From assembly GCF_041346945.1 (NCBI RefSeq), contig NZ_CP166850.1:3472001-3536000 (forward strand): a stretch of 64,000 nucleotides of DNA, read 5' to 3'. Positions 8,156 to 16,320 of this stretch are shown piece by piece. A program made the position numbers and the translations under genes. This stretch comes from Amycolatopsis sp. cg9 (GTDB lineage: Bacteria > Actinomycetota > Actinomycetes > Mycobacteriales > Pseudonocardiaceae). The stretch's first letter is position 1. The number at the start of each line of letters is the position of its first letter. The notes beneath the pieces are model-generated. The model had not been told where the DNA came from, made no database searches, and worked only from the letters and a program-made list of their open reading frames with translations.

Positions 8156-9325
8156 CTACGCGGCGCGCCCCCGAGCCAGCACGAGCAGCGGGTTGCGGAG
8201 CGCGGCGAGCGACGCCAGCGGATCCCCTTCGACGACGAGCACGTCACCCGCCAGCCCGGCCTCGAGCCGGCCGGTCACCGCCGACAGCCCGAGCCCGGCC
8301 GCGCTGTCCTCGGTCGCGATCTCCAGGATCCGCCGCCGCGGGAACCCGAGCCACTCGTACAGCTCCAGCGCCCCGACCGGATCGTCGAACACCGATCCCG
8401 GCAGCCCCGCGTCCGTCCCGGCCAGCAACCGGACCCCGTGCTCCTCCAGCCACGGCAACCGCCCGTACATCGCCTCCGCCGTGGCCTCGCCCAGCTTCTC
8501 GACGATCACCCGCCAGTTCCGGCTGCTGGTCGAGCACGCCGAAATCCCCTCGGCGGCCATCCGCGCCGCCACCGAGTCCCGTCGGTCGAAGGTCCGCGGG
8601 CCGGTCAGGAAGCTGCAGTGCTCCACCGTCGACACCCCGGCCGACACCGCCGCCGAAATCGCGTCGGCGCCGTGGGCGTGCGCCGCCACCGGGAGGCCGT
8701 GCGAAGCCGCGTGGGAGACGATCACCGACAGCCGGCGGGCGTCGAACTGCGACTCCCACATGTCGGCGCCGCCCTCGGTGAGCTGGCCGCCGCTGGCCAT
8801 CACCTTGATCACGTCCGCGCCCGCCGCCGCGTTCTCGTCGATCAGCTCGCGGATCGCGGAGTCCGACGCGACCGCGCCGCCGAAGAAGTGGCAATGGCCG
8901 TCCGGCACCGTGATCGGCGGGCCCGACACCAGCAGGCGCGGGGCCGCCACCGAGTCCGGGAACGACCGGCGGACCGCCGCGCCCAGGTGACCGCGGTCGC
9001 CGAGGTCCCGGACCGTCGTCACGCCGCTGCGCAGCATCGACGTCAGCCGCGAGCGCGCGTCCTCGACGGGAAAACCATCGGCGGAAAAGTGCGCCAGCAC
9101 CTCCCGGGACGCGTCGAAGGCCAGGTGCACGTGGACGTTGAACAGCCCGGCCAGCGCGGTCCCGGTGGGGAAGTCGTGCCGGACGGCGTCCGGCGCCGCC
9201 TGCGCGACGACGTCGGCCCGCGGGCCCGCCGCCACGATCACGCCGTCGCGGACCAGGACGGCGCCGTCGCGCACCGGGGCCGACGGCCGGGGCAGGACCC
9301 GGCCGGCCGTGATCAGCGTGTCCAC
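8156..9325 (-). CDS. metal-dependent amidohydrolase (imidazolonepropionase/prolidase-like)
   Basis: 389 residues, amidohydrolase superfamily TIM barrel. Metal ligands visible in order: HVH in FNVHVHLAFD, Lys in VIKVMASGGQL (carbamylated Lys position), His in PVAAHAHG, His in STVEHCSFL and Asp in LLAGTDAGLPGS. The N-terminal beta domain (MDTLITAGRVLP) and the C-terminal return (GRLEAGLAGDVLVVEGDPL) are typical. It hydrolyses amide or cyclic amide bonds; the substrate is unknown. It begins with GTG one base after the stop of the MAB_1171c-type gene, so it is the last gene of the XRE/ImmA/membrane protein operon. Confidence 0.88.
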   Translation of the reverse strand: MDTLITAGRVLPRPSAPVRDGAVLVRDGVIVAAGPRADVVAQAAPDAVRHDFPTGTALAGLFNVHVHLAFDASREVLAHFSADGFPVEDARSRLTSMLRSGVTTVRDLGDRGHLGAAVRRSFPDSVAAPRLLVSGPPITVPDGHCHFFGGAVASDSAIRELIDENAAAGADVIKVMASGGQLTEGGADMWESQFDARRLSVIVSHAASHGLPVAAHAHGADAISAAVSAGVSTVEHCSFLTGPRTFDRRDSVAARMAAEGISACSTSSRNWRVIVEKLGEATAEAMYGRLPWLEEHGVRLLAGTDAGLPGSVFDDPVGALELYEWLGFPRRRILEIATEDSAAGLGLSAVTGRLEAGLAGDVLVVEGDPLASLAALRNPLLVLARGRAA

Positions 9326-9326
9326 G

Positions 9327-10463
9327 TCAGGAATCCAGCGCGGCCGACAGCGCGAGCAGCGGCCGGACGTCGGATTCGATGTCGTCCGCGAGCGCGGGCA
9401 GGACCTGCTTGGCGCGGCCGTCGGTCTCCTCGCCCGCCGCGTGCCGCTCCAGCGCCGCCTTCAGCGCGGCCGCCGCGGCGCCCGGGTCGGTGGCCACGAC
9501 CTCGCCGAAGTCCGCCGCCAGGTACGGCGACAGCTGGACCAGCCCGTCCCGGATCTCGATCACCCGCCGGTAGTGCACGCGGTGGATGCCACGCGGCGAG
9601 AACCGGTCGCGGCGCGGCGGGGTCCGTAGCACGATGCTGGGGAACGCGCGGACCAGGAGCGTCCACAGTGGAGCGAGGGTCTGGTGCTCGCGCCGGTGCT
9701 GGCGGCGGCGCCGCAACGCCGAAAGCCGCGCTCGCACGCCGGGGTAGGTCATGCCGGCCAGGAACAGCATCCCGCCGATGATCACGAACGGCACGCCGAG
9801 CAGCAGCAGGACCTTCACCACCGGCCCGAACGCCCACGCCACCACGATGTACAGCGCGCGGAAGATGCTGCCGGCCGCCGCGCCGGCCATGCCGATCGCG
9901 CTCAGCTTGAGGCCGATCCGCAGGTTCCGGTCGGCCACCCGCAGGTACCGCACGATCCACGCCGAGCACGCGATCAGGCCGTAGATCAGGTACAGCCCGG
10001 CACCGAGGTAGAAGAGGGCGACCCCACTGTCGTGGACCGTCGACGGCCCCAGCGGGAGGCCGCGCAGCTCCGGCGGCGTCACGGCCATCGCGACGATCAT
10101 CAGCGCGATCGCCGCCAGCAGCGGCACCAGCTCGGCCGTCACCCGGCGGTACCGGCGGGGGCCCAGCGTGGAGCCGAGGAAGAAGATCACCAGCGCGCAG
10201 ATACCGCACGCCAGCAGCGCGTTGTTCGCCACCCGGGCCGCGCCGCGGCCGAGGAGCGCGTCCACTTCGTCGGAGATCGTCGTCTGCTGCAGCAGGAACG
10301 CCGTGGCGAACCCGGCCACGCACGCCGTGACGGCCCAGTTCGGCACCGTCGGCGCGCGCTGCACCTGGTAGATCCGCCACGCGAGCGCGGCGGCGAACAG
10401 CACCATCGCGATCAGGTTCACGGGGCTGACTGTGCCGTCGGTTGCCAATCCGGCGGCAGTCAC
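9327..10463 (-). CDS. MAB_1171c-type putative transporter (DUF6545-like)
   Basis: 378 residues. About seven membrane helices occupy the first 235 residues (for example PVNLIAMVLFAAALAWRIYQV and VKVLLLLGVPFVIIGGMLFLAGMTYPG). A cytoplasmic domain of about 130 residues follows, containing RRDRFSPRGIHRVHYRRVIEIRDGL and an acidic tail. From memory, this architecture is the actinobacterial family annotated as MAB_1171c family putative transporter, commonly found beside XRE and ImmA/IrrE genes, as here. No transport substrate is established. It follows the peptidase gene by 76 bp. Confidence 0.75.
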   Translation of the reverse strand: MTAAGLATDGTVSPVNLIAMVLFAAALAWRIYQVQRAPTVPNWAVTACVAGFATAFLLQQTTISDEVDALLGRGAARVANNALLACGICALVIFFLGSTLGPRRYRRVTAELVPLLAAIALMIVAMAVTPPELRGLPLGPSTVHDSGVALFYLGAGLYLIYGLIACSAWIVRYLRVADRNLRIGLKLSAIGMAGAAAGSIFRALYIVVAWAFGPVVKVLLLLGVPFVIIGGMLFLAGMTYPGVRARLSALRRRRQHRREHQTLAPLWTLLVRAFPSIVLRTPPRRDRFSPRGIHRVHYRRVIEIRDGLVQLSPYLAADFGEVVATDPGAAAAALKAALERHAAGEETDGRAKQVLPALADDIESDVRPLLALSAALDS

Positions 10464-10539
10464 GGCGGAAACCCCTGCCTCGTGCGGATCGGCTGCGGAC
10501 CGTGTCCGCCTGCTTTCGGCCGGATCGGCGACAGTGTGC

Positions 10540-11061
10540 TCACAACCACCCTTGGTGATCGCCGAGCGCCCCCTGGATCCGGCGGAGATCCCGGTCCGCA
10601 GCGCGCCGCGGGATCGTGTAGTTCAGGACCGACGCCCACTCGAGGATGATGGTCGCGACGGTCTCGGCTTCCCACTCGTGCGCATCATCGTAGGACGAGC
10701 GGCGCAGGGCGCGGTGCACGGCATCCGGGTCGAGGTCGGTCGCCGGGCCGCGCAGGAAGTCCGCCGGCTCGGCGTCGCCGTGCGGGTGGTGGTCGGCCAG
10801 CATGTGCCCGAGCTCGTGCAGGATGATGTGGTCCTGGTGCGATTTCGTCGTTTCGGCCTGGTAGAAGATGTAGTCCGCGGACGTCGTCGCGATCCAGCAG
10901 CCGAACGGCCCCGGCACTTCGAGCGGGTACGCCATCAGCCGGATCGGCTTGCCGCGCCGCTCGCCCAGCCGCGAGCACAGCACCTCGACGTCGAGCGGGG
11001 GGCCGATGTCGAGGTCCTTGAGCAGCTTCCGGCACCGGCGGCGCAGCTCCCGCTCCTTCAT
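10540..11061 (-). CDS. ImmA/IrrE-family metallopeptidase
   Basis: 173 residues. The zinc motif HELGHMLADHH (HExxH) is near residue 82, in the ImmA/IrrE setting where the peptidase cleaves a partner XRE regulator. Downstream Glu residues (AHEWEAETVATIILEWA) provide the third ligand region. No signal peptide or membrane helix is seen, so it is cytosolic. Its ATG overlaps the XRE stop by 4 bp, fixing it as the partner of that regulator. By analogy with phage ImmA and Deinococcus IrrE, it may release repression on a signal; the signal is unknown. Confidence 0.87.
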   Translation of the reverse strand: MKERELRRRCRKLLKDLDIGPPLDVEVLCSRLGERRGKPIRLMAYPLEVPGPFGCWIATTSADYIFYQAETTKSHQDHIILHELGHMLADHHPHGDAEPADFLRGPATDLDPDAVHRALRRSSYDDAHEWEAETVATIILEWASVLNYTIPRRAADRDLRRIQGALGDHQGWL

Positions 11062-11462
11062 CGCGCCGCGTCCTCCGGATTCCGGCCTTCGCGTTCGGCC
11101 CGCTCGTAGCGTTCGACGAGGTCGAGGAGGTCCATCACCTGACGGCGGCCCTGCGGCGACAGCTCCTGCGCCCGCATCGCCATCAGCTGGGCCTCGCCCG
11201 CCGGCGGCGCGGCCGCCTCTTCGTCGAAGAAGTACGTCACCGGCACGCCGAACAGCCGCGCCAGCGCCTCGACGTAGTGGATCTTCGGGTTGACCCGCTT
11301 CCCGGTCGCCAGCTGCTGCAGGTAGGCGGGCGACATCGCCGGCCCGCCCGCGCGCTCGACGGCCGCGGAGATCTCCCGGTAGCTGTGCGGCGCGCGGCCG
11401 TCCAGCCGGGCCGCCTCGATCAGGGCACTCAGCCGTTCCGCGAAGGTGCGTTCCCGTGCCAT
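11058..11462 (-). CDS. XRE-family transcriptional regulator
   Basis: 134 residues. Helix-turn-helix in the first 75 residues: TFAERLSALIEAARLDG, SYREISAAVERAGGPAMSPAYLQQLATGKRVNP, typical of the actinobacterial XRE group with a long loop. The rest is an alpha-helical tail (LMAMRAQELSPQGRRQVMDLLDLVERYERA) that could dimerise or bind the ImmA-like peptidase encoded next. First gene of a four-gene unit. An inverted repeat about 40-85 bp upstream of its start is the best candidate for its own operator. Confidence 0.88.
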   Translation of the reverse strand: MARERTFAERLSALIEAARLDGRAPHSYREISAAVERAGGPAMSPAYLQQLATGKRVNPKIHYVEALARLFGVPVTYFFDEEAAAPPAGEAQLMAMRAQELSPQGRRQVMDLLDLVERYERAEREGRNPEDAAR

Positions 11463-11767
11463 CCCCGCCCCCTAGGTTTCCGCCGTGAAAATTCTAGCCG
11501 GGAAACCACTGTACGCACACGTTGACAGCTATCGTATGCAGTGGTTTACAGTTGGCACGCCTCTCGCCCGGCGGTCCGTGCCCTGGGGGTGTACGGAACA
11601 GCTGGGCGAGGGGCTTGTCGTGCCTCCGGCTCGTCATGATCGGCGGTCTGTAGTACGCTGCACAGGCCAAGGTCGATCGCCCTCGGGTGGGTCCCTTGGC
11701 AACGGCCTGTTGCCGGAGGTCGACCCCCAGGGCTTCCGGTGACAGGCCTTCTTATTTCCGCGTTCGC
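11463..11767. promoter_or_regulatory. promoter/operator region of the XRE operon and gap to the next gene
   Basis: 305 bp without a convincing gene. AAACCACTG at 11503-11511 and CAGTGGTTT at 11539-11547 are perfect inverted arms 27 bp apart. The stretch 11484-11550 is AT-rich for this genome. On the minus strand TAGAAT (11496-11491) could be a -10 for the XRE gene, with a weak -35 17 bp upstream. Further right, GGCAAC-GGCCT-GTTGCC at 11698-11714 forms a short hairpin. An 85-codon plus-strand frame here lacks codon bias and is not called. Confidence 0.5.
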
Positions 11768-12220
11768 TCAGCCCAGCAGGGTCGCGGCCAGCGTGCCGCC
11801 CAGTTCCGCGCACGCTTCAAGAGTCTTTTTGTCCGGTTCGCCCGTGCTGATCACCGGTTCCGCCGCCTGGCTCCACGCCAGGCCCGTGGTGATGGAGCGC
11901 AGCTGGCGTTCCGTCCCCGACGTGTCGCTCCCGCCGTGGATCCAGTACCCGAACGGGCGGCCCCGCGTCGCGTCCAGGCAGGGGTAGTAGACGGTGTCGA
12001 AGAAGTGCTTCAGCGCGCCGCTCATGCTGCCCAGGTTCGCCGGCGTGCCCAGCAGGTAGCCGTCCGCCTCGAGGACGTCGGGGACGGTCGCCGCCAGCGC
12101 CGCGCGGCGGACGACCTCCACCCCTTCGACGTCCGGGTGCGTCGCGCCCGCGAGCACGGCCTCGAACAGCGCCTGCGTCGACGGCGACGGCGTGTGGTGC
12201 ACGATCAGCAGCCGCGGCAT
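11768..12220 (-). CDS. flavodoxin-like NAD(P)H:FMN/quinone reductase family protein
   Basis: 150 residues. The N-terminus LLIVHHTPSPSTQALFEAVLAG is the flavodoxin phosphate-binding loop, and GYLLGTPANLGSMSGALKHFFD resembles the WrbA/NAD(P)H-dependent oxidoreductase flavin-binding loop. GYWIHGGSDTSG is the later ring-contact region. It should bind FMN and may reduce quinones or small oxidants. The ATG overlaps the phosphohexomutase stop (ATGA), so it is the second gene of that unit, although a metabolic link is not obvious. Confidence 0.82.
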   Translation of the reverse strand: MPRLLIVHHTPSPSTQALFEAVLAGATHPDVEGVEVVRRAALAATVPDVLEADGYLLGTPANLGSMSGALKHFFDTVYYPCLDATRGRPFGYWIHGGSDTSGTERQLRSITTGLAWSQAAEPVISTGEPDKKTLEACAELGGTLAATLLG

Positions 12221-13854
12221 CAGGCGAGCAGCTCCTCGACGTCGGCCCGCACCGCCGCCAGCCGCTCTCGCGCCGCCCCGCGCGCGTCCGCGAGCGAGCC
12301 GGTGACCGGGGCCACCACCTGCAGGTACGCCTTCAGCTTGGGCTCGGTCCCGGACGGCCGGATCACCACGCGCACGCCGTCGCCGGCCAGGCGCACGACG
12401 TCCGCGTCCGGCAGCAGGTCCTCGAGACCGACCTCGGTGCCGCCGAGCCGCGACGGCGGCGCCTTCCGCACCTTCGCCATCAGCTGCCCGCGGACGGCGA
12501 GGTCGGTGACGCGCAGCGAAACCTGGTCGGTCAGGTGGACGCCGTGGCGCTGCGCCAGTTCGTCGAGCACGTCCAGCGGCGTGCGGCCCTGCGCCTTGAG
12601 CTGCGCGGCGAGCCCGGCGGCCAGGGTCGCGGCGGCGATGCCGTCCTTGTCGCGCACGAAACCCGGGTTCACGCACAGGCCGAGCGCCTCTTCGTAGGCG
12701 AACACGAGTCCTTCGCCGGCGCGCACCAGCCACTTGAAGCCGGTCAGCGTCTCGGCGTAGCGGGCGCCCTCGGCCTTCGCGATCTCGCCGAGGAGCGACG
12801 ACGACACGATCGTCGTGGCCACCAGCGGGTCCGGCAGCTGCGTGCGGTCCACTGTGGACAGGACGTACGAGCCGAGCAGGACGCCGGTTTCGTCGCCGCG
12901 CAGCATCCGCCACGACCCGTCGCGCTCGCGCACGCCGAGTGCGCAGCGGTCGGCGTCCGGGTCGAGCGCGATCGCCAGGTCGGCGTCCACATCGGACGCC
13001 AGCGCCAGCAGCAGGTCCGTCGCGCCCGGTTCTTCCGGGTTCGGGAACGACACCGTCGGGAAGTCCGGGTCCGGGGTGGACTGCGCGGTCACCAGGTGCA
13101 GGTCGGTGAACCCGGCCCGCTCGAACGCCGCGCGCAGCGTCTCGGCGCCGACGCCGTGCAACGCCGTCGCGGCCACCCGCACCGCGCGCCCCGCGCCGAG
13201 CGGCAGCGTCGCGACCTCGTCGAGGTACCGGTCGACGAGGTCGACGACCTCGGCGCCGTCGGCCCGCTCCACGCTCACCGCGGCGGGCGCGGCCTGGATG
13301 GCGCGCTCGATCTCGCCGTCGGACGGCGGCACGATCTGGCCGCCGGTGGCGTCGTAGAGCTTGTACCCGTTGTCCGCCGGGGGATTGTGCGACGCGGTGA
13401 TCTGGATCCCGGCCACCGCGCCGAGCCGCCCGACGGCGAACGCGAGCACCGGCGTCGGCAGCGGGCGGGGGAACACCTTGACGTCGAAACCCGCCGCGGC
13501 GAGCACCTCCGCGGCCGCGGTCGCGAACGCCTCCGAGCCGTGCCGCGCGTCGCGGCCGACGACGACCAGCGCGCCCGCGTGCCCCTGCGCCTTCAGCCAG
13601 TCGGCCACCCCGGCCGTCGTGCGGGTGACGACGGCGACGTTCATCCCGTTCGGCCCGGCGCGCACCGGGCCGCGCAGGCCGGCGGTGCCGAACTCGAGCG
13701 GCCCGGCCATCCGGTCGGCCAGCTCGGCGGCGGCGTCGGCGTCGCCGCCCATCGCCTTCGCGAGGACGGCCTGCAGCTCGGCGCGCGAGGCGTCGTCCGG
13801 GTCGTCGGCGATCCAGCGGAAGGCGGCGTCACGCAGGGTGGAATTCACTGTCAC
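12220..13854 (-). CDS. phospho-sugar mutase (phosphoglucomutase/phosphomannomutase)
   Basis: 544 residues, alpha-D-phosphohexomutase family, interconverting hexose 1- and 6-phosphates. The active-site serine loop is ITASHNPPADNGYKLY near residue 150; the metal loop is ALDPDADRCALG; the sugar loop includes GDETGVLLG and GFKWL; the phosphate-binding loop is IRPSGTEPKLKAYLQ. The long form (about 550 residues) matches the actinobacterial PMM/PGM type. GTG start just inside the divergent gap with the glycosyltransferase. Confidence 0.93.
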   Translation of the reverse strand: MTVNSTLRDAAFRWIADDPDDASRAELQAVLAKAMGGDADAAAELADRMAGPLEFGTAGLRGPVRAGPNGMNVAVVTRTTAGVADWLKAQGHAGALVVVGRDARHGSEAFATAAAEVLAAAGFDVKVFPRPLPTPVLAFAVGRLGAVAGIQITASHNPPADNGYKLYDATGGQIVPPSDGEIERAIQAAPAAVSVERADGAEVVDLVDRYLDEVATLPLGAGRAVRVAATALHGVGAETLRAAFERAGFTDLHLVTAQSTPDPDFPTVSFPNPEEPGATDLLLALASDVDADLAIALDPDADRCALGVRERDGSWRMLRGDETGVLLGSYVLSTVDRTQLPDPLVATTIVSSSLLGEIAKAEGARYAETLTGFKWLVRAGEGLVFAYEEALGLCVNPGFVRDKDGIAAATLAAGLAAQLKAQGRTPLDVLDELAQRHGVHLTDQVSLRVTDLAVRGQLMAKVRKAPPSRLGGTEVGLEDLLPDADVVRLAGDGVRVVIRPSGTEPKLKAYLQVVAPVTGSLADARGAARERLAAVRADVEELLA

Positions 13855-13884
13855 CGCGCCAGCCTACGGGCTAGGGTCGGGTGA

Positions 13885-15045
13885 GTGCGCTTGCTCTTCA
13901 CCTCACTGGGGTCCTTCGGTCACACGTTCCCGCTGGTGCCGCTGGCGGTCGCCGCGCGCGACGCGGGCCACGACGTCGTCTTCGCCACTTCGGAAGACTT
14001 CCTGCCGCAGCTGACGAAAGCCGGGCTGGAGACGGCCGCCGCCGGGCTCGCGATCGCGGACGCGTTCGGGCAGGCCTTCGCCGAGTCCGGGCCGCCCGGT
14101 CCGCGGCGGCCGCCCGGCGAGATCCCGCCCGAGGTGCTCGGGCCGATCGTGGCGAAGGTGTTCGGCGAGGTCATGCCGGAGCGGTTCGTCGCCGACCTGC
14201 TGCCGCTGTTCGAGCACGTCCGGCCGGACCTGGTGGTGAGCGAAGCCGGCAACTCCGGCGGCGCGTTCGCCGCGCTGAAGGCCGGGATCCCGGTGGTGGC
14301 GCACGGGTTCGGCCGCGTGTCGAGCGAAGACCCGATGGTCACGCGGATCCGCGACGCGATCCGCGCGCACGCCGCGACGCTCGGGATCGAGGTCGGGGAG
14401 GACCTGGCGTTCGCCGGCCCGTTCATCGACATCTGCCCGGAGTCGGTGCAGGAGCCGGGGTTCCTGGCGCGCGCGACGCGCGTCCCGTTGCGGCCGGTCG
14501 GCTGGAGCGAGCCGGGCGACCTGCCCGCGGGTGTGCTGGACAAGCGGCGGCCGCTGGTCTACCTGACCCTCGGCACGGCGATGGGCCACGCGGGCGTGCT
14601 GGGCGCGGCGATCGCCGGTCTGTCCGGTTTGGACGTCGACGTCCTGGTTGCCACCGGCCCGACGGTCGACCCGGCGGTGCTCGGCGAAGTCCCGGAGAAC
14701 GTCCGGCTGGAGGCCTGGGTCCCGCAGTCGGAGCTGCTCCCGCACGTCGACCTGGTGGTCCACCACGGCGGCAGCGGCACGACGCTCGGCGCGTTCGGCG
14801 CGGGCCTCCCGCAGCTCCTGCTGCCGCAGGGCGCGGACCAGTTCAGCAACGCGGACGCGGTCGTCGCGGCCGGCGTCGGCGCGCGGCTGCTCGCCGCCGA
14901 AGTCACCGCGGACGCCGTCGCGTCCCAGGCCCGCCGCCTGCTCACCGACACCGCAGTCGCCGACGCCACCCGCGCCCTGGCCGCCGAGGTCGCGGCCATG
15001 CCGTCCCCCACCGACGTCGCCGCCCACCTCCCCACCTTCACCTGA
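13885..15045 (+). CDS. glycosyltransferase, GT-B fold, macrolide/UGT type
   Basis: 386 residues. The N-terminus (RLLFTSLGSFGHTFPLVPLAVAARDAGHDVVFAT) is the GT1 acceptor-domain start. The C-terminal donor site has WVPQSELLPHVDLVVHHGGSGTTLGAFGAGLPQLLLPQGADQFSNA, the PSPG-like sugar-nucleotide motif with its conserved HGG. It transfers a sugar from a nucleotide donor to a small-molecule acceptor, as in macrolide and glycopeptide tailoring or inactivation. No biosynthetic cluster surrounds it. GTG start at 13885, 30 bp from the divergent mutase. Confidence 0.87.
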   Translation: MRLLFTSLGSFGHTFPLVPLAVAARDAGHDVVFATSEDFLPQLTKAGLETAAAGLAIADAFGQAFAESGPPGPRRPPGEIPPEVLGPIVAKVFGEVMPERFVADLLPLFEHVRPDLVVSEAGNSGGAFAALKAGIPVVAHGFGRVSSEDPMVTRIRDAIRAHAATLGIEVGEDLAFAGPFIDICPESVQEPGFLARATRVPLRPVGWSEPGDLPAGVLDKRRPLVYLTLGTAMGHAGVLGAAIAGLSGLDVDVLVATGPTVDPAVLGEVPENVRLEAWVPQSELLPHVDLVVHHGGSGTTLGAFGAGLPQLLLPQGADQFSNADAVVAAGVGARLLAAEVTADAVASQARRLLTDTAVADATRALAAEVAAMPSPTDVAAHLPTFT

Positions 15046-15129
15046 ACCCAAGCGGCACTTTCACGTGAAAGTGAGGTGGAGGACCGGCCTCCGGATCACT
15101 TTCACGTGAAAGTGCGGCGTTTGGGTCAG
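15041..15129. repeat. nested inverted repeat with two CACTTTCACGTGAAAGTG palindromes
   Basis: An 18-bp perfect palindrome, CACTTTCACGTGAAAGTG, occurs at 15056-15073 and identically at 15097-15114. Flanking bases (CCTGAACCCAAGC on the left; on the right, in reverse, CCTGACCCAAACGC) make the whole block one large inverted repeat of about 33-bp arms, with GGAGG-ACCGG-CCTCC in the centre. It lies between two converging genes and probably acts as a bidirectional terminator or as a copy of a dispersed element. Related ACTTTC/GAAAGT arms appear at 43389-43405. Confidence 0.75.
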
Positions 15130-15905
15130 GCGCGGGTGATGAGGTCGCGGAGCAGGGAGCCCATCTTCGTGGCCGCGGCGCGGCCCGCTTCCAGGACTTC
15201 CTGGTGGTTCAGCGGTTCGCCGGTCATGCCCGCGGCGAGGTTCGTCACCAGCGACAGCCCGAAGACCTCGACGCCGGCCGCGCGGGCGGCGATGGCTTCC
15301 AGGACCGTCGACATGCCGACCAGGTCCGCGCCCAGCGTGCGCAGCATCCGGATCTCCGCCGGCGTTTCGAAGTGCGGGCCGGTCAGTCCCGCGTAGACGC
15401 CTTCTTCGAGCGACGGGTCGATCTCGCGCGCGATCTTCCGCAGTCGCGCCGAGTACAGGTCCGTCAGGTCGACGAAGTTCGCGCCGACGATCGGCGAGCG
15501 CGCGGTCAGGTTCAGGTGGTCGGCGATCAGCACCGGCTGCCCCACCTGGAAGCCTTCGCGCAGCCCGCCCGCCGCGTTCGTCAGCAGCACCGTCCGGACG
15601 CCGGCCGCCGCGGCGGTGCGCACGTTGTGCACCACCGGGTCGATGCCCTTGCCCTCGTAGAAGTGCGTCCGCCCCAGCATGACCAGGACGTTCTTGTCGC
15701 CGATCTTCAGCGAGCGGATGGTGCCGCCGTGGCCCACCGCGCCGGGCGTGGTGAAGCCGGGCAGTTCGGCGAACGGGATCTCCGTCTCGCACTCCCCGAT
15801 GACGTCCGCCGCCGGGCGCCAGCCCGATCCCAGGACCACCGCGATGTCGTGCGCGGCCACGCCGGTGCGCTGCGCGATGGCGCTCGCGGCCTCTTGTTCA
15901 GTCAT
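15126..15905 (-). CDS. purine nucleoside phosphorylase, trimeric type
   Basis: 259 residues. Phosphorolysis of purine nucleosides to base plus (deoxy)ribose 1-phosphate in purine salvage. Family marks: IAVVLGSGW (phosphate site), [23 protein letters not shown] (His/Tyr pair), [23 protein letters not shown] (purine Glu), [13 protein letters not shown] and LVTNLAAGM, all in the order of trimeric PNP. The start overlaps the ABA4-like gene stop by 8 bp, so it may be co-transcribed with that membrane operon. Confidence 0.94.
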   Translation of the reverse strand: MTEQEAASAIAQRTGVAAHDIAVVLGSGWRPAADVIGECETEIPFAELPGFTTPGAVGHGGTIRSLKIGDKNVLVMLGRTHFYEGKGIDPVVHNVRTAAAAGVRTVLLTNAAGGLREGFQVGQPVLIADHLNLTARSPIVGANFVDLTDLYSARLRKIAREIDPSLEEGVYAGLTGPHFETPAEIRMLRTLGADLVGMSTVLEAIAARAAGVEVFGLSLVTNLAAGMTGEPLNHQEVLEAGRAAATKMGSLLRDLITRA

Positions 15906-16320
15906 GCCGGGAGCGTAACCGGATGCTTCTCGCCAGCAGGAACACCACCAGCCCGAACGGCGACAGGAAGATCGTCACCGCCAGGATCGGGCTGACGAGC
16001 CACGGCGAGAGGCCCCGCTCGCGGCCTTCGAAGTACATCCACCGCGCGATGAACAGGTCGAACGCGATCAGGTGCGCCCAGACCAGCCCGGCGCCCCACG
16101 GCGTGGCGAGCAAGGTCTGGAGCACGCCGAGGTCGGGCCGGAGCATCGCCCGGCCCCACTCGCCGAAGTGCGGGAGCACGAGCGTGAAGTAGCAGGCCAG
16201 CGGCAGCAGCGGCACCCACGGCGACGCCATGGTCCGGGCCGTCCACCGCCAGTTCGGCGCGAAGATCAGCAGGGCCCAGAACGGCGCCGCCAGCGGGAAC
16301 GCCAGGTCGAAGAGGGTCAT
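15898..16320 (-). CDS. ABA4-like family membrane protein (DUF4281)
   Basis: 140 residues with four hydrophobic helices (about 4-24, 36-52, 72-96, 112-135). The arrangement [19 protein letters not shown], then [24 protein letters not shown] and [25 protein letters not shown] matches the family named for plant ABA4, needed for neoxanthin formation. The bacterial role is unknown. Its ATG overlaps the stop of the 313-residue membrane gene, so the two are coupled. Confidence 0.8.
   Translation of the reverse strand: MTLFDLAFPLAAPFWALLIFAPNWRWTARTMASPWVPLLPLACYFTLVLPHFGEWGRAMLRPDLGVLQTLLATPWGAGLVWAHLIAFDLFIARWMYFEGRERGLSPWLVSPILAVTIFLSPFGLVVFLLARSIRLRSRHD

Noticed and set aside
11485..11742. 85-codon plus-strand frame before the flavodoxin gene
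   Set aside because: No codon bias, no ribosome site, and it covers the AT-rich promoter/operator of the XRE operon.
15041..15129. CRISPR repeat pair
   Set aside because: Only two copies, self-palindromic, inside one inverted structure, and no cas gene.
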